A program made the translations under genes and the position numbers. Below, in pieces: positions 1-5,135 of a DNA stretch of 5,135 nt (the first letter of the stretch is position 1; each line of letters starts with the position of its first letter). The stretch is from Chloroflexota bacterium (GTDB lineage: Bacteria > Chloroflexota > Dehalococcoidia > Tepidiformales > Tepidiformaceae): positions 1 to 5,135 of the forward strand of contig JAKALX010000298.1 in NCBI GenBank assembly GCA_021823905.1, given 5' to 3'. Under the pieces are notes generated by a model, which worked only from the letters and a program-made list of their open reading frames with translations, searched no databases and was not told the origin of the DNA.

Positions 1-2267
1 TCGCCGGCCGCAGCGTCGACGATGTCGTCGACGCGCAAACGTGACAGCTCGTGCTGATCGTAGCCCAGGATGCGCGCGGTGTAAGCGTTGGCGTCGAGAA
101 TCGCCCGCGTGCCCGTGTCGAAGAGGAAGATCATTTCGTCGGCCTGAGCGACGAGAGAACGGTATTTGAGCTCGCTTTCGCCAAGCGAAGCAAGCGCAGC
201 CGCCTTCTCGATCGCGATCGCAAGCGGCCGGGTGAGCGTGCCGAGCAGTTCCGCGTCCTCGCGGGTGTACTGGTGCGTGCCCGCCCCCCAGAGAGCGACG
301 GCGCCGCGCACCTGTTCGCCGACGATGAGCGGCGCGCGGATCACGGAATACAGGCCCGCCGCGATCAGTTTCTCGCGGAAGCTGGTCGACGAGCCTTCCT
401 CGCGAGCGTCCGCGACGAGCTGGGGTTCGGGCCGGGCGATGACCTGACCCGAATAGAGCTGGTTGATGGGAAGCGACTCGGGTAGCGAGGCACGATCGAT
501 TACGTCGGAGTCCATGCCGAGAAGCGTTGCCCGGCCGCTCTCCTCGTCGAAGTACACGGCCTGGGCATGGCCGCAGTTGAAGAGCGAGCGGCATTCCTCG
601 AGGAATCCGGCCGCGAGATGCTCGGGTACGCCGCCGGCGCTGAGGCGAGTGAGAATGCGGTTCGTGTGCTCGAGCCGCAGGCTCCGCCGCTCGAGCTCCT
701 GGCGCTCGTGGAAGTAGCTGACGGCGACGGCCAGCGGCTGAACGATCTGCGCGAGCTGCCGCGCGTCGGCTTCGGAGTACCGGCCACGGATGCGCGAGCC
801 AACCGAGACCATGCCAAGCGCCTGCGCCGCGGTGCCGATGCGGGCACGGATGACGGAGCGATCGCCGCGGTCGTGCAATTCGCGCGCAGCCGCACTCAAT
901 CCCGCCGCCTCGCCGAGATCGGGCACCACCTGGAAACCCTCGGCGGCCACGAGATCGAAGATCTCGGTTCGCGGGATATGCCTCCCCGTCTTCCACTCGG
1001 GCACGAAATCGGAGTCGATCCCGGCGAGCACTGTGTCCCCGTCGCCCGCAATCACTATCGCGCAGTGGTCCGCGCCATACATCGCACGGACGGCGTTGGC
1101 TACGGGGGTCGCCACCTCCTCGATCGTCTCCTGGGGGCCAAGGGCCGCGAGGATATCCAGGACTGCTTGGGTACGCTGCGTCTGATCGCGGAGGGAAGTT
1201 ACGACGCGTGGCCGTTCGAGAACCATGGCCAGTGGCGCCGCGATTTCGGTCAGCGCTCGCAGCTCCGCCTCGCCAAGCTTGCCCGGAACGGTGGAGCCGG
1301 CGGCGATGACGCCAACAGGCCGTCCCTCGGCGTCGAAGCGGACGGCAATCACGCTCGCCATGCCGATTGCCACGGCGGTCTCGCGCAGCCATGCGGGCGC
1401 GCCGTCGGGATCGCGGCTGTCATAGAGCGCGGTTGGGCAGTCGAGCATGCCCTGGAAAGTCGCGGACTCGGCCAGGGGCTTGCGCCGCGGGCCCGCGGCG
1501 ATGGGAGCGCTGGAATCGACCGCGACCCGGTGCCGGACTCCCTCCTCGTGCTCGAAAGCGTCGACAAGGACGGCTTCGGCGCCCAGGAACCGCCTGACTT
1601 CGGCCGCGAACGAGCGGATGATCTCGGTGGGCGGTGCGCCAGCCTGAAGGCTGCTCAGCAGGCGTGTGACGTTGCCCGGGCGCGCCGGCTCCGCCTCGCC
1701 CGCCAGCGCCGGGCTGGTGCGTTCCGCGGCCAACCCGAGCGGGGCGCAGAGTGCAACGAGCCGCTCCAGGTCGTCGGCGCACCAGATTCTCGGCTCAGGG
1801 CTGGCGACGACCACGAGCGCGGCCACCTCGCCCGATCCTGTGCGGACGGGCACGCGCATGAGCGAGCGCGAACCTGCCCGCGCCGCCAGTGCTTCTATCA
1901 TTCCTCCGGGCGCGTCGCCGAGGTTGGCCACCAGGCACGGGCTGCCGCCTGCGTCTGCCAGCCAGCCGCAGATCCGCTCGGGACGAAGCGTCGCGAGCGC
2001 CCGGTCGACACCCGCGATGTCGCTCGAGCGGGCAGCGAAGCGCGGGCCGTCGGCGGAGAACGCGACAATCACCGCGTGGGCGGCGTTGAACAGCCGGCAC
2101 GCCTCATCAACAACGGCGCCCGCCACCGCTTCGAACTTCGCGCCGGCGTCAACGGCAGCCACCAGGCGCGCCTGTGCAGCCGCGCGCTCGGAATGCCCGG
2201 CACGCACCGCCGAGACTTCTCCCGGCGCGATCGACTCGCGGCTGCCGTCCGTGGTCGTCGTCCCCAA
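1..2267 (-). CDS. Multi-GAF/PAS sensor protein, 3' end cut by the window edge
   Basis: The minus strand reads open from the window edge to about 2325, and 755 codons are visible from the chosen start. Four GAF-type units follow one another at about residues 30-190, 200-350, 365-520 and 540-690. The fourth is the clearest: it has the family's late signature (YSVIRAPLIVGEQVRGAVALW, then YTREDAELLGTL and LAIAIEKA). At about residue 700 a PAS domain begins (LKYRSLVAQADEMIFLFD, then ILDANAYTARILGY) and is cut off. No membrane segment or signal peptide is visible, so it should be cytoplasmic. GAF and PAS domains bind small molecules or cofactors and control an attached output domain such as a histidine kinase, GGDEF or phosphatase; none is visible here. 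No ATG lies in frame near the N-terminus. I chose TTG at 2267 because AGGGAG (2274-2279) sits 6 nt upstream; GTG at 2207 is the alternative. The coding frame is well supported; the output activity is unknown. Confidence 0.88.
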   Translation of the reverse strand, partial: MGTTTTDGSRESIAPGEVSAVRAGHSERAAAQARLVAAVDAGAKFEAVAGAVVDEACRLFNAAHAVIVAFSADGPRFAARSSDIAGVDRALATLRPERICGWLADAGGSPCLVANLGDAPGGMIEALAARAGSRSLMRVPVRTGSGEVAALVVVASPEPRIWCADDLERLVALCAPLGLAAERTSPALAGEAEPARPGNVTRLLSSLQAGAPPTEIIRSFAAEVRRFLGAEAVLVDAFEHEEGVRHRVAVDSSAPIAAGPRRKPLAESATFQGMLDCPTALYDSRDPDGAPAWLRETAVAIGMASVIAVRFDAEGRPVGVIAAGSTVPGKLGEAELRALTEIAAPLAMVLERPRVVTSLRDQTQRTQAVLDILAALGPQETIEEVATPVANAVRAMYGADHCAIVIAGDGDTVLAGIDSDFVPEWKTGRHIPRTEIFDLVAAEGFQVVPDLGEAAGLSAAARELHDRGDRSVIRARIGTAAQALGMVSVGSRIRGRYSEADARQLAQIVQPLAVAVSYFHERQELERRSLRLEHTNRILTRLSAGGVPEHLAAGFLEECRSLFNCGHAQAVYFDEESGRATLLGMDSDVIDRASLPESLPINQLYSGQVIARPEPQLVADAREEGSSTSFREKLIAAGLYSVIRAPLIVGEQVRGAVALWGAGTHQYTREDAELLGTLTRPLAIAIEKAAALASLGESELKYRSLVAQADEMIFLFDTGTRAILDANAYTARILGYDQHELSRLRVDDIVDAAAG

Positions 2268-2273
2268 CAGAGT

Positions 2274-2279
2274 CTCCCT
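2274..2279 (-). promoter_or_regulatory. Ribosome binding site deciding the TTG start of the GAF/PAS gene
   Basis: On the minus strand AGGGAG is followed by six nucleotides and then TTG (2265-2267). This is the only good Shine-Dalgarno match near the N-terminus and the reason for preferring TTG over the adjacent CTG (only 3 nt away) or the downstream GTG at 2207. Confidence 0.5.
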
Positions 2280-2421
2280 CGCCTTCGGCGATGATTGCCG
2301 GGCGCGCGGGGTACGCGACCTGCATCATGCGCGGAAAGCCAACGGATCCTACGTGAGTGGTCTGCATGCGAGACATCGGGGAATGCCCGGACATCTGCCG
2401 ATGGCCACTCGTTCGCTCGCG

Positions 2422-2450
2422 ACTTTACGATCGGCGCACCTTTACGTCTA
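2422..2450 (-). promoter_or_regulatory. Candidate sigma70-type promoter for the GAF/PAS gene
   Basis: Reading the minus strand, TAGACG (2445-2450, 4 of 6 match to TTGACA) is separated by exactly 17 bp from TAAAGT (2422-2427, 4 of 6 match to TATAAT). It lies just past the CAP stop codon in a locally A/T-richer patch. It would start transcription near 2415, leaving a leader of roughly 150 nt before the TTG start. Matches this good occur by chance, so this is a candidate only. Confidence 0.3.
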
Positions 2451-2469
2451 GCTGTTGGCGACAGCCTAG
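2448..2469 (-). terminator. Hairpin overlapping the CAP gene stop codon, possible terminator
   Basis: An inverted repeat CTAG-CTGT / ACAG-(C)-CTAG gives an eight-pair stem with one bulged base (2465) and a five-base loop (2456-2460). The CAP stop codon (2466-2468) is inside one arm. There is no downstream T-run, so it is not a textbook intrinsic terminator. It could slow or partly stop transcription, or protect the 3' end of the CAP mRNA. Confidence 0.3.
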
Positions 2470-3356
2470 TACGACCAGATTGCGGCGCCTGAGACCTCCA
2501 GGTAGTACACCTGTCCGCGGTGCAGCGTGTTGATGGTTGCGGCGTAGCCGGGAATGCCAGGAGCGAACCGATCCCAATGGCCGGCGACGGGATCCCATGC
2601 GTAGACGCCGAGGAGCTGACCCTGGATCGAGGCGGTCGCGTCGCTCACCGGCTGATCGGGGCCGGCATAGGTGACCAGGTTCATGCCGCCAAACAGGGCG
2701 ACGTTCACGCCGGCCAGGGCCAGGGGCGGCTGTGTGGGCGTCGCCGTCGGGGCGGGTACAGGCGTGCTGGTGGGGCGCGGCGTATTCGTCGCTGGCGGCG
2801 GCGCCGCGGCACTGGCGGCCGCCGGAGCCACACCGGAGTCGTCGAGGTAGCCGAAGTCGGCCGTCCAGCGGCCGCTGTACTCGCCGAGCCCCGCCACAAC
2901 CGCGCGGGGATCGAGGATGTTCGCGCGGTGGCCAGACGAGTTCATCCACAGTTGGAAGATGGTGTTGGCGTCGCTGGATCCGTAAGCAATGTCCTCGGCA
3001 GCCCAGCTCTGATAGCCGCAGTCCATGGCGCGGTTCTTCGGCGGGTTGAGGACAGTGTTCCTGCCGAGCGAGTCCGTATGAGAAAAATTCGGTGGCCCGG
3101 CGCTCGAATCCGCAGACTTCCAGGCGGCGGCCCGGTTGAGGTTGGGCGAGAACTTGAGCGCGCCGAGGCCTGCCTGCTGGCGCGCACCATTGAAAAGGTC
3201 GAGCATCTGTTGCTCGGCCGCGCTGACGCCGCTGCCGGCGGTGTCGCAGTTGGTGATGGCGCTTACGCGCGAGGCCTTCGATCCAAGACCGATCGCGGCA
3301 GCCGCGGCCAGCAGCCCCGCGACGAGAAGCGCGGGGACGAGTGTCCGTCGGAACAT
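2466..3356 (-). CDS. Secreted CAP/SCP-family protein with Pro/Thr linker and C-terminal module
   Basis: The 296-residue product starts with a Sec-type signal: MFRR, a hydrophobic core at about residues 7-23, and probable cleavage between about 25 and 35. Residues 44-170 form a CAP (SCP/PR-1, YkwD-like) domain with EQQMLDLFNGARQQAGLGAL, FSHTD (His93), AAEDIAYG (Glu121) and WMNSSGHRANILDP (His143), the usual cavity residues. The second acidic residue often seen after GHR is not evident. Residues 176-212 are an Ala/Pro/Thr-rich linker (NTPRPTSTPVPAPTATPTQP). Residues 213-296 form a small module, possibly beta-rich (NLVTYAGPDQPVSDA, VYAWDPVAGHWDRFAPG, GQVYYLEV). Cys37 and Cys113 are the only cysteines and could form a disulfide. 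Bacterial CAP proteins are extracytoplasmic; their biochemical role is mostly unsettled, so ligand and function are open. ATG at 3356 is preferred because the signal peptide begins there and AGGGGG (3360-3365) precedes it, though only 3 nt away. A TTG at 3401 would add 15 residues without a ribosome site. Confidence 0.93.
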   Translation of the reverse strand: MFRRTLVPALLVAGLLAAAAAIGLGSKASRVSAITNCDTAGSGVSAAEQQMLDLFNGARQQAGLGALKFSPNLNRAAAWKSADSSAGPPNFSHTDSLGRNTVLNPPKNRAMDCGYQSWAAEDIAYGSSDANTIFQLWMNSSGHRANILDPRAVVAGLGEYSGRWTADFGYLDDSGVAPAAASAAAPPPATNTPRPTSTPVPAPTATPTQPPLALAGVNVALFGGMNLVTYAGPDQPVSDATASIQGQLLGVYAWDPVAGHWDRFAPGIPGYAATINTLHRGQVYYLEVSGAAIWSY

Positions 3357-3498
3357 AATCCCCCTGCGGAGCCCAGCCGCCACGCGGGCTCGCGCTGGCA
3401 ACGTACCGCGTCAACGAGGAAGAGAAAACCTCTGGAGGCAACATTTTGCAGACGGTTTACGCGAATCCGGGCCGGTTCGCCTCGGCGCTGAGGCGCCG
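3357..3498. promoter_or_regulatory. Divergent intergenic region between the CAP and phosphatase genes
   Basis: This 142-bp spacer separates divergently transcribed genes, so it should contain both promoters. Its middle (about 3415-3465) is clearly more A/T-rich than the flanks. For the CAP gene the best pair I find on the minus strand is TTTTCT (3423-3428), 17 bp, TACGTT (3400-3405), which is weak. I found no convincing pair for the plus-strand genes. A ten-base dyad CCTC-TG-GAGG lies at 3429-3438 and could be an operator half-site pair. The promoter role is inferred from gene layout more than from motifs. Confidence 0.45.
3478..3495 (+). promoter_or_regulatory. Hairpin burying the phosphatase ribosome binding site
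   Basis: CGCCTC (3478-3483) and GAGGCG (3490-3495) can pair around the six-base loop GGCGCT. The second arm contains GAGG (3490-3493), the only well-placed Shine-Dalgarno sequence for the GTG at 3499. If that start is right, folding would hide the ribosome site and lower translation. The pairing is visible in the sequence; the regulatory effect is inferred. Confidence 0.35.
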
Positions 3499-4176
3499 GT
3501 GACGGTTGCAGGTTGGCTCCGGCCGCTTTTCACTGCGGGGGTGAAGCGAGCGCCAACCCGGATCCTGCTGGTGCGTCACGGCCAGACGGTGACGAATCGC
3601 GAGGGCCGGTTCTGCGGCCATTCCGAAACCGCGCTGACAGCGCTCGGCCAGAAGCAGGCGGAAGCCCTCCAGGAGCGTCTGCGAGGCGCCCAGATCGACG
3701 CCGCCTACGCGAGCGACTTTTCGCGGGCGATAGACACCGCGGCGATCGTCCTGGCTGGCCGCGAAGTCCAACTGCGGCTGGATCCCGGCCTGCGCGAGCT
3801 GCACTACGGCGAGTGGGAGCAGGAGAAGGAGCGCGAAGTCGCCCGGCGCTATCCCGAGCAGCACCGCCTGATGCGGAACGAGGACCCCGCCTGGCAGCCG
3901 CCCGGCGGCGAGACCATCGGGATGGTCCGCTCGCGAACCGCAGACGCGTTCAGCAGGATTGTCCGCGCCCACGGCCATCAGACGGTGCTGGTGGTGAGCC
4001 ACGGCACGGCGATCAACTGCCTCCTCGCCGAGCTGCTCGCGATCCCGCCCTCGCATACGTTCCGCTTCCTGGTTTCCAACTGCGGCCTGACCGAGGTGGT
4101 GATGCGCGGCTCAGCGGCGGTGGTCACCCGGTTGAATGACACCTCACACCTGGCAGGGCTGGAGTCTCCGGTATGA
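3499..4176 (+). CDS. Histidine phosphatase family protein (phosphoglycerate mutase-like)
   Basis: The product is a branch-1 histidine phosphatase of 225 residues (211 if it starts at GTG 3541). Counting from 3541, the phosphate-pocket signature is LLVRHGQT with His13 as the nucleophile and Arg12 beside it. ASDFSRAIDTA supplies Arg62, LRELHYGEWE supplies the likely acid Glu86, and VVSHGTAIN supplies the second catalytic His154. All core residues are present, so it should be an active phosphohydrolase or mutase of the cytoplasm. The substrate cannot be read from sequence: GpmB-like, alpha-ribazole phosphatase-like and broad-specificity enzymes share these motifs. GTG 3499 is preferred because GAGG lies 5 nt upstream. 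GTG 3541 sits nearer the RHG motif, as is usual in the family, but its GGGG directly abuts the start, and codons 3499-3540 have weaker third-position G/C bias. The reading frame stays open far upstream only as antisense to the CAP gene. The stop overlaps the next gene's ATG. Confidence 0.93.
   Translation: MTVAGWLRPLFTAGVKRAPTRILLVRHGQTVTNREGRFCGHSETALTALGQKQAEALQERLRGAQIDAAYASDFSRAIDTAAIVLAGREVQLRLDPGLRELHYGEWEQEKEREVARRYPEQHRLMRNEDPAWQPPGGETIGMVRSRTADAFSRIVRAHGHQTVLVVSHGTAINCLLAELLAIPPSHTFRFLVSNCGLTEVVMRGSAAVVTRLNDTSHLAGLESPV
4161..4176 (+). promoter_or_regulatory. Rhomboid ribosome binding site and ATGA stop/start overlap
   Basis: GGAG (4161-4164) lies inside the end of the phosphatase gene, 8 nt before ATG 4173. 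The phosphatase TGA (4174-4176) shares bases with that ATG, giving the classic four-base ATGA overlap. Such overlaps usually mean one mRNA with coupled translation of the two genes. Confidence 0.75.
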
Positions 4177-4958
4177 TTCCGATTGGGGACTCGCCCGGAC
4201 GGCGAACGACGCCGTGGGTCACCTATGCGATCATCCTCGCGAACGTCGCGATCTTCCTGTACATGCTTTCGCTCTCGACCGCGACGCCACCGCCGCGAAC
4301 GATCGCCTACACGCGCGCTGCGGACGCACTGGCGGACGGCGCCTGCTACGGGTTCCCGGCCGCGCCGAGCGACTCCGATCAGTTCGTCTGCAAGTTCGCG
4401 TTCCAGCCGAAAGAGTTTTTCGACAACCTGAAGGGCGTCTCCGATGTCTCGCGGCCAGACCGGCCGATCATCCTGATCTCGATCCTCACGGGGCTGTTCC
4501 TGCACGCGGGCTGGCTGCACCTGGGCGGCAACATGCTCTTCCTCTGGGTGTTCGGCGACAACGTGGAGGACCGGCTGGGACATGCCGGCTACCTGCTGTT
4601 CTACCTCGTCGCGGGGATGGTAGCGGCGCTCGCCCAGGGGCTCATCCAGCCGGCGAGCCTGGTGCCGGTCCTGGGCGCGAGCGGGGCGATCGCCGCCGTC
4701 CTGGGAGCCTACATCGTCTACTTCCCGCGGGCCTCGATCCGGGTCGTGATCCCGTTCTTCATCCTGCTCTTCATCCCGATACCTGTTCCGGCGTGGCTGA
4801 TGATCGGACTGTGGTTCGTGCAGAACCTGTTCGCCGGCTTCGCGAGCGTCAACCAGGCGGCCAGCCCGGACACGAGCGTGGCGTTCTTCGCCCATATCGG
4901 AGGGTTCGTCTTCGGGATGGCGACGGCGGTGGCGCTTGTCCGGCGGGCGAGGCGATAG
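4173..4958 (+). CDS. Rhomboid family intramembrane serine protease
   Basis: This 261-residue polytopic protein carries the full rhomboid signature. FLHAGWLHLGGN gives His111, His116 and Asn120, the HxxxxHxxxN motif of the second transmembrane helix. GASGAIAAVLGAY contains the nucleophile Ser170. FFAHIGGFVFG gives the catalytic partner His241. Hydrophobic segments at about residues 15-33, 99-128, 138-158, 164-184, 190-214 and 236-256 suit a six-helix core. Rhomboids cleave transmembrane segments of other membrane proteins within the bilayer; the substrate here is unknown. Between helices 1 and 2 is a loop of about 65 residues (34-98) that holds the protein's only two cysteines, Cys58 and Cys73. 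It should be the extracytoplasmic L1 loop. The C-terminus is short and basic (VRRARR), consistent with a cytoplasmic end. Start ATG 4173 is fixed by GGAG 8 nt upstream and the overlap with the phosphatase stop. The last codons fall inside the repeat at 4935-5004. Confidence 0.96.
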   Translation: MIPIGDSPGRRTTPWVTYAIILANVAIFLYMLSLSTATPPPRTIAYTRAADALADGACYGFPAAPSDSDQFVCKFAFQPKEFFDNLKGVSDVSRPDRPIILISILTGLFLHAGWLHLGGNMLFLWVFGDNVEDRLGHAGYLLFYLVAGMVAALAQGLIQPASLVPVLGASGAIAAVLGAYIVYFPRASIRVVIPFFILLFIPIPVPAWLMIGLWFVQNLFAGFASVNQAASPDTSVAFFAHIGGFVFGMATAVALVRRARR

Positions 4959-5004
4959 CGCCAGGCGACGGATCGGTCAGGTGATCCAGAGCGATCGTGG
5001 CGGC
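4935..5004. repeat. 70-bp direct repeat, copy 1 (covers the rhomboid 3' end)
   Basis: This copy begins within the rhomboid gene's final codons (CTTGTCCGGCGGGCGAGGCG), includes the TAG stop and runs 46 bp past it. It is identical base for base to 5066-5135. The match stops abruptly on the left, with G at 4934 against C at 5065. Confidence 0.95.
4970..4987 (+). other. Small hairpin after the rhomboid gene, weak terminator candidate
   Basis: GGATC and GATCC pair around an eight-base loop (4975-4982), 11 bp after the rhomboid stop. The stem is short and no T-run follows, so terminator function is doubtful. The same hairpin recurs at 5101-5118 because it lies inside the direct repeat. Confidence 0.2.
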
Positions 5005-5065
5005 AGAGACATCGCGGCGCTCGTTCGCACTCGCGCTACCGACGGTGCGCCGCCGAGGGAGCTGC

Positions 5066-5135
5066 CTTGTCCGGCGGGCGAGGCGATAGCGCCAGGCGAC
5101 GGATCGGTCAGGTGATCCAGAGCGATCGTGGCGGC
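5066..5135. repeat. 70-bp direct repeat, copy 2 (reaches the window end)
   Basis: This is a perfect copy of 4935-5004 with a 131-bp offset and a 61-bp unique spacer (5005-5065) between copies. It ends exactly at the last base of the window, so its true length is unknown. It carries the rhomboid gene's last codons and stop but no coding sequence before them. It could be a real tandem duplication or an assembly artefact at a contig end. No gene is recognisable in 4959-5135. Confidence 0.95.

Noticed and set aside
567..2294. A 575-codon plus-strand open frame across the left half of the window
   Set aside because: It is antisense to the GAF/PAS gene. Its product is Arg/Gly/Ala-rich with no recognisable domain, while the opposite strand gives clear GAF and PAS motifs. 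Long antisense frames are expected in DNA this G+C-rich.
2425..3444. A 339-codon minus-strand open frame overlapping the CAP gene
   Set aside because: It is the same strand in another frame, low-complexity and Arg-rich. The CAP frame has a signal peptide and conserved motifs.
2520..3491. A 323-codon plus-strand open frame opposite the CAP gene
   Set aside because: The translation is Gly/Arg-rich without domain signatures and is antisense to a well-supported gene.
3136..3498. N-terminal extension of the phosphatase reading frame upstream of GTG 3499
   Set aside because: The frame is open, but the extension is antisense to the CAP gene start and its promoter region, has no domain, and would make the protein far longer than the family norm.
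3978..4895. A 305-codon minus-strand open frame opposite the phosphatase end and the rhomboid
   Set aside because: It is a charged, Arg/Asp/Glu-rich translation with no motif, fully antisense to the rhomboid with its intact catalytic residues.
2466..4958. The CAP protein as a substrate of the neighbouring rhomboid
   Set aside because: The CAP protein has no transmembrane segment besides its cleavable signal, and the genes are in separate divergent units, so nothing in the sequence supports this.
4977..5135. A minus-strand frame open from the right edge to a stop at 4977, possibly the end of a convergent gene
   Set aside because: It is only 52 codons, with no recognisable motif. It runs through both repeat copies in different frames (131 is not a multiple of 3), and at least one other minus-strand frame is equally open.
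4935..5135. CRISPR array or transposon-end interpretation of the 70-bp repeat
   Set aside because: There are only two copies, the unit is too long for a CRISPR repeat and includes the end of a gene. No inverted terminal repeats, target duplication or transposase is visible.

Overview
The window is G+C-rich DNA (about two thirds G+C by eye) with strong G/C preference at third codon positions. It carries four protein-coding genes and no RNA gene, CRISPR array, transposase or phage gene that I can see. The best lead on the organism is the secreted CAP-domain protein. It ends in a Pro/Thr-rich linker plus a small module (NLVTYAGP...PVSDA...VYAWDP...W.RFAPG...L..GQ.YYLEV) of a type I associate with extracellular proteins of Chloroflexota, especially Dehalococcoidia-like lineages. 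That assignment is from memory and is not proven by the sequence.

Layout. Positions 1-2267 (minus strand) hold most of a large soluble sensor with four consecutive GAF domains followed by the start of a PAS domain. The gene runs off the left edge, so its output domain is not visible. A 198-bp gap (2268-2465) carries a hairpin that overlaps the upstream stop codon, a candidate promoter and a weak short repeat. Positions 2466-3356 (minus strand) encode the secreted CAP/SCP-family protein. A 142-bp divergent spacer (3357-3498) separates it from a plus-strand pair: a histidine phosphatase (3499-4176) and a rhomboid intramembrane serine protease (4173-4958). Their stop and start codons overlap as ATGA. 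The last 177 bp are noncoding as far as I can tell and contain a perfect 70-bp direct repeat with a 131-bp period. The repeat includes the last codons of the rhomboid gene and reaches the window end.

The phosphatase and rhomboid genes are very probably one transcript with coupled translation. The CAP gene is transcribed divergently from them. The GAF/PAS sensor lies downstream of the CAP gene on the same strand but may have its own promoter. No pathway obviously unites the four products: an extracytoplasmic protein, a membrane protease, a cytoplasmic phosphatase and a cytoplasmic sensor. I see no convincing novel system. The items most worth following up are the terminal 131-bp-period repeat, the unusually long GAF array with an unseen output domain, and the Shine-Dalgarno sequence buried in a hairpin before the phosphatase.
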